A DNA stretch of 64,000 bases, taken from positions 310,001-374,000 of the forward strand of contig OZ244154.1 of assembly GCA_965216335.1 (NCBI GenBank), in the 5' to 3' direction. Made by a program: the position numbers and the translations under genes. Below, piece by piece: positions 60,676 to 64,000 of this stretch. Below the pieces are notes generated by a model. That model was not told the origin of the DNA and made no database searches. It worked only from the letters and a program-made list of their open reading frames with translations. Position 1 is the first letter of the stretch. Each line of letters starts with the position of its first letter. This stretch comes from JAHEJE01 sp965216335 (GTDB lineage: Bacteria; Pseudomonadota; Alphaproteobacteria; Rhizobiales; Aestuariivirgaceae).

Positions 60676-61218
60676 TCAGTCCTTGTTCAACTCTTTGGCG
60701 TGGAACCAGTCGGCGTGTTTCGGCGCTGTCTTGGTCTTTGACCAGTCCTCCAGCATCAGCCATTTGACCTCATCCATGCGGGCCAGCATCGCTTCTTCGT
60801 CCGGGTCGGGGCAGGCCAGCTCGATGCGGTGGCCGTTGGGGTCGAAGAAATAGATCGAGTGGAACATGGAATGGTCGGTGATGCCGAGAACCTCAACGCC
60901 ATTGGCCTCAAGATGTTCCTTGAATTCAATGAGTTCGTCTCGATCCTTAACCTTGAATGCGATGTGCTGCACCCAGGGGGGCGTGTTCGGATCGCGGCCC
61001 ATCTCCGGCTTTGTCGGCAGTTCGAAGAAGGCCAGCACATTGCTGTTTCCGGCATCCAGGAAAATGTGCATGTAAGGGTCGGGTTCATGGGTCGAGGGCA
61101 CCCGATCTTCGGCAATCGCCAGCACGAAATCCATGTTTAACATCTTGCCGTACCACTCGACGGTCTCCTTTGCATCCTTGCAGCGGTAAGCAACGTGATG
61201 GATTTGCTCGATCTTCAT
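60676..61218 (-). CDS. VOC-superfamily (glyoxalase/extradiol dioxygenase fold) protein
   Basis: Metalloprotein of 180 residues. The metal ligands are probably in QIHHVAYRC (His), WVQHIAFKV (His) and GHRIELACP (Glu), the usual VOC pattern. The C-terminal 45 residues (DEVKWLMLEDWSKTKTAP) extend beyond a normal single module. It is the last gene of a four-gene minus-strand operon with an FAD hydroxylase, and ring cleavage or isomerisation of a hydroxylated product is plausible. Confidence 0.85.
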   Translation of the reverse strand: MKIEQIHHVAYRCKDAKETVEWYGKMLNMDFVLAIAEDRVPSTHEPDPYMHIFLDAGNSNVLAFFELPTKPEMGRDPNTPPWVQHIAFKVKDRDELIEFKEHLEANGVEVLGITDHSMFHSIYFFDPNGHRIELACPDPDEEAMLARMDEVKWLMLEDWSKTKTAPKHADWFHAKELNKD

Positions 61219-61427
61219 GGCTGAGGTTTCCTTTCGTCGGTTGGTACGGCCGCCGCGAGCGCCTGTTTGAGGATTTCGCGCGAGCCGATATGGTTGGCCA
61301 GGATGAGGACGAGCCGGGCATTCAGGGCGTCGCTCGCGGCCTTGTCCAGTCCGGCATGGGCGGCCAGCAGCTCGGCGTAAAAGTCATCGGCGTTCGCCAG
61401 ATTGGCTTTCAGGGTGAGATCGCTCAT
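61215..61427 (-). CDS. DUF2783-like small protein
   Basis: Protein of 70 residues, helical by appearance (LTLKANLANADDFYAELLAA, LDKAASDALNARLVLILANH). I associate this type with DUF2783, found next to FAD monooxygenases; function unknown. It overlaps both neighbours by 4 bp (ATGA at each end), so it is tightly coupled to the hydroxylase and may be an accessory subunit. Confidence 0.7.
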   Translation of the reverse strand: MSDLTLKANLANADDFYAELLAAHAGLDKAASDALNARLVLILANHIGSREILKQALAAAVPTDERKPQP

Positions 61428-63043
61428 TGCTCCAATCTCCCGGTTGCGCGGCGCAGAGCCGCCCGCATTTCGGCTTCATCGTAACCGGCCCAGCGTGCGG
61501 CGACATGCTGGTCGGGCCGGATCAGGTAGACCGCCGCGTCCGCGCCCCCGAGATAGCGCTCCGCCAGTGCGCCGGTGCTGTCGCTCGCAGCAGACAGTGC
61601 CAGCCGGCTGGCCTCGATCCCGCCGTCTTCGAGTTGCCCGGGCGCATCGGCATCGATGGTCAGGATGGTGAACCCGTCGCCAAGCCGGGTTAGCAGATAA
61701 CCATTATCCAGCGGTGCATCAGGGCATGGCGACCCTGGCCGGCTGCGCTCCGGTCCTCCGATAAGCGCGTCCCGGCTGTTGAGCGGCGAGCCGTCATAGG
61801 TGCACGGCACCGACAGTCGGCCGGAGTTGACCAGCGGACGGGCGAATTCGTGCATCTCGGCAAGATCGAGCACCGCATCGCGGAGCACTCGTGAAGCCTC
61901 GGACTTCGGTGTGATGAAGTCGGTCGAGCGCGAGGAGTTCAGGATGTTTTCATCCGCCCCGTGGATCCGCTCAACGTCATAGCTGTCGAGCAGGCCGTCG
62001 GGTGCCGCGCCGTCGATCACCAGCTTGAGTTTCCAGGCCAGGTTGTCGGTGTCCTGCAGGCCCGAGTTGGCACCGCGCGCCCCGAACGGCGACACCTGAT
62101 GCGCCGCGTCGCCGGCAAAGATCACCCGGTTGTGGCGGAACTTCTCCATGCGCCGGCACTGGAAAGTGTAGATCGATATCCATTCCAGCTCGAACTCGAC
62201 GTCGTTGCCGAGCATCGCCTTAAGCCGCGGGATGACATTTTCCGGCTTTTTTTCCTCGTCTTTGTCGATATCCCAGCCGAGCTGCAGGTCGATGCGCCAA
62301 ACATCGTCCGGCTGCTTATGCAGCAGCGCCGACTGGCCCTTGTTGAACGGAGGATCGAACCAGAACCAGCGCTCGCTGGGAAAGCCGGCCTGCATGATGA
62401 CGTCGGCAATCAGGAAGTTGTCCTCAAACACCCGGCCCACGAAATCCAGCCCCAGCGCGCTGCGGATCGGCGAACCGGCCCCGTCGCATGCGATCAGCCA
62501 GTCGGCTTCCAGTTCGTAAGCGCCATCCGGCGTTTCAACTGACAGCGCAACGAAGTCGCCATTGTCCGTGACCGTCGCAACCCTGTTGCCGCCGCGCAGC
62601 TCGATCGGCGCACCCTGCGCCTCAAGTTCGCGCAGCCGGTTCAGCATGTACTCTTCGAAGTAGTACTGCTGCAGGTTGATGAATGCCGGGAACTCGTGGC
62701 CCTGTTCCGGCAGCAGGTCGAACTCGTAGACCTTGCGTTCGCCGAAGAACACCTTGCCGGTATTCCACACCACCCCCTTGTCGACCATCGGCTTGCCGCA
62801 GCCCAACCGGTCGAGGATTTCAAGCGGCCGCTTGGCGAAACAGATGGCGCGCGAGCCGAAGCTCACTTTGTCGTTGTCATCCAGCACCAGCACCGGCACG
62901 CCCTTAAGCGCCAGGTCGATGGCCATACCCAGTCCAATGGGACCGGCGCCGACGACAATCACCCTGTGACGCACGGGTCGGGCCGCATCCTGGTCGCGAG
63001 AACGGGTGTAGGGGTAGAGCGGCGTCTCGAAAATCTTGTTCAT
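61424..63043 (-). CDS. FAD-dependent aromatic hydroxylase family protein
   Basis: Group A flavoprotein monooxygenase of 539 residues (MhpA/PcpB-like). FAD motif HRVIVVGAGPIGLGMAIDLAL; ADWLIACDGAGSPIRSALG carries the DG motif; GD motif VIFAGDAAHQVSPFGARG with GANSGLQDTDNLAWKL. The C-terminal region has the thioredoxin-like fold seen in MhpA relatives (ILTIDADAP, VYLIRPDQHVAARW). The start ATG 63043 has AAGGTGG upstream. Probably adds one oxygen atom to a phenolic substrate. Confidence 0.9.
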   Translation of the reverse strand: MNKIFETPLYPYTRSRDQDAARPVRHRVIVVGAGPIGLGMAIDLALKGVPVLVLDDNDKVSFGSRAICFAKRPLEILDRLGCGKPMVDKGVVWNTGKVFFGERKVYEFDLLPEQGHEFPAFINLQQYYFEEYMLNRLRELEAQGAPIELRGGNRVATVTDNGDFVALSVETPDGAYELEADWLIACDGAGSPIRSALGLDFVGRVFEDNFLIADVIMQAGFPSERWFWFDPPFNKGQSALLHKQPDDVWRIDLQLGWDIDKDEEKKPENVIPRLKAMLGNDVEFELEWISIYTFQCRRMEKFRHNRVIFAGDAAHQVSPFGARGANSGLQDTDNLAWKLKLVIDGAAPDGLLDSYDVERIHGADENILNSSRSTDFITPKSEASRVLRDAVLDLAEMHEFARPLVNSGRLSVPCTYDGSPLNSRDALIGGPERSRPGSPCPDAPLDNGYLLTRLGDGFTILTIDADAPGQLEDGGIEASRLALSAASDSTGALAERYLGGADAAVYLIRPDQHVAARWAGYDEAEMRAALRRATGRLEQ

Positions 63044-63063
63044 CGGTCCACCTTCGTTACGCA

Positions 63064-63984
63064 TCAACCCTGCAACTGCTGCCACATGTCGAGATCGCGC
63101 TCGGCAGTCCAGATGCGCGGTGTGTCGATGCCGCGTGCCTCATCATAGGCCCGTGACACGTTGAACGGCAGGCAGTGCTCGTAAATGGCGTAGTCCTTGA
63201 ACTTGGGATCGCAGGCGTCGCGCACCGCATCCCAGGCCTCCTTCAGGCTGCCGCCGCGCGCCGCCACTTTCTGGACCGGCAGATAGGTGCTGTCGATGAA
63301 GTCGCGGGTCGCGGCAATCGCTGCATCCACCATGTCGAAGCCGACCAGTGCATCGCCGCGGCCGGGCGCGATCGACTGCGGATTGTAGGCCTTCACCGCG
63401 TCGAGCGTGCCTCCCCAATCTTCATAGTGCCCGTCGCCGCAATAGCACGCCGAGTGATATTCGACGATATCGCCGGTGAACATCACCTGCTCGTCCGGCA
63501 CCCAGATCACGCTGTCCCCGGCGGTGTGAGCCCGGCCGATCTGTTTGATCTCGACCTTGCGATTGCCCAGATAGACGGTCATTGCATCAGAAAACGTCGT
63601 GGTGGGCCAGGTAAGCCCGGGAATGCTCTCATGGCCCTCGAACAGCCGTGGAAAGCGCTGGAACTCACTGTCCCAGTCCTCCTGGCCACGCTCTGCCACC
63701 ATGGCGCGGGCCGTGTCCGACATGATGACCTGATCGGCTCCATAGGCCGATGCACCGAGAACCCGCACGGCATGATAGTGGGTCAGCACCACATGGCTGA
63801 TCGGCTTGTCTGTCACCTCCCGGACCTTGTCGATCACCATGTTGGCCAGACGCGGCGTCGCCTGGGCCTCGACGATCATCACGCTGTCGTCGCCGATGAT
63901 TACCCCTGAATTGGGGTCGCCTTCGGCAGTGAACGCCCAAAGGCCTTTGCCGATTTCAGTAAAACTGACAGTTTTCTCCGCCAT
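63064..63984 (-). CDS. MBL-fold metallo-hydrolase-like protein with altered metal site
   Basis: Protein of 306 residues with the metallo-beta-lactamase fold: strands in GLWAFTAEGDPNSGVIIGDD and ISHVVLTHYHAVRVLGAS, then IGRAHTAGDSVIW and VMFTGDIVEYHSACY. The HxHxDH motif reads HYHAVR (H69, H71; Asp replaced by Val73, His by Arg74), while the later His in GRAHT and Asp in TGDIV remain. I recall similar HYHAVRV sequences in related proteins, so this may be a subfamily trait. AGGGGGGAC precedes the start; it is the first gene of the operon. Confidence 0.85.
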   Translation of the reverse strand: MAEKTVSFTEIGKGLWAFTAEGDPNSGVIIGDDSVMIVEAQATPRLANMVIDKVREVTDKPISHVVLTHYHAVRVLGASAYGADQVIMSDTARAMVAERGQEDWDSEFQRFPRLFEGHESIPGLTWPTTTFSDAMTVYLGNRKVEIKQIGRAHTAGDSVIWVPDEQVMFTGDIVEYHSACYCGDGHYEDWGGTLDAVKAYNPQSIAPGRGDALVGFDMVDAAIAATRDFIDSTYLPVQKVAARGGSLKEAWDAVRDACDPKFKDYAIYEHCLPFNVSRAYDEARGIDTPRIWTAERDLDMWQQLQG

Positions 63985-64000
63985 GTCCCCCTGGGACGCA

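Noticed and set aside
1..64000. CRISPR array, rRNA, prophage or integrase
   Set aside because: No regularly spaced repeats, no rRNA motifs and no integrase, transposase or phage structural genes were found on either strand.

Overview
The window looks like alphaproteobacterial chromosome, most likely order Hyphomicrobiales (Rhizobiales) or a close relative. The G+C content is high. The evidence is a C4-type 5-aminolevulinate synthase, an aapJ/aapP amino-acid transporter pair, a MarR regulator of the LdtR type beside an L,D-transpeptidase, a K+-independent H+-pyrophosphatase, the order glyA-nrdR-ribD-ribE-ribH-nusB, and the order bamE / cytochrome bc1 chaperone / DUF177 / plsX / fabH / ihfA / merR. 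I cannot name a species from this sequence. There is no rRNA, CRISPR array, prophage or recognisable transposase; one tRNA gene (Pro, anticodon GGG) is present.

Layout. 0.3-2.2 kb holds an amino-acid ABC transporter fragment (binding protein plus ATPase, no permeases). 2.2-9.6 kb holds small-metabolite genes: sulfurtransferase, AlaX, cysteine synthase, methyltransferases, an enoyl-CoA hydratase-family gene and an EamA exporter. 10-16.2 kb has hemB, an extensin-like protein and a valine/isobutyryl-CoA catabolic block (acyl-CoA dehydrogenase, 3-hydroxyisobutyryl-CoA hydrolase, 3-hydroxyisobutyrate dehydrogenase). 16.3-33.1 kb is core genome: ldtR-ldtP, hemA with an FNR/FixK-type box, glyA, nrdR, an in-frame ribD-ribE fusion, ribH, nusB, an MFS transporter, hppA, bamE, bc1 chaperone, DUF177, plsX, fabH, ihfA, a MerR regulator and tRNA-Pro. 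33.3-43.5 kb is an extracellular-polysaccharide region: O-antigen-ligase-like polymerase, glycosyltransferase, Wza-like lipoprotein, a Wzz/tyrosine-kinase-like protein with a degenerate ATP site, a CelD/BcsL-type acyltransferase, a polysaccharide deacetylase, an MscS channel and a secreted polysaccharide lyase.

43.7-49.6 kb has argC, a CueR-like regulator with a cytochrome c, a PdxA-family dehydrogenase overlapping an unusual TIM-barrel-methylglyoxal-synthase fusion, and a methanethiol oxidase (SBP56 family) with a plant-type ferredoxin. 49.7-64 kb is accessory catabolism. A Rieske oxygenase diverges from a tightly overlapping seven-gene operon (HyuA, HyuB, HisC-like aminotransferase, maleate isomerase/AMDase family, MttB-family protein, MmgE/PrpD, D-2-hydroxyacid dehydrogenase). 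Facing it is a four-gene operon (MBL-fold hydrolase, FAD hydroxylase, DUF2783, VOC protein).

The best candidates for something undescribed are the PdxA plus barrel-MgsA pair and the hydantoinase/MttB/Rieske operon, whose substrate I can only guess to be an N-methylated or cyclic amide compound. Three structured palindromic repeats also stand out (3618-3883, 33220-33318, 39075-39322). Two of them lie so close to genes that they supply stop codons or C-terminal codons. All functional assignments rest on motif recognition by eye; no database search was run.
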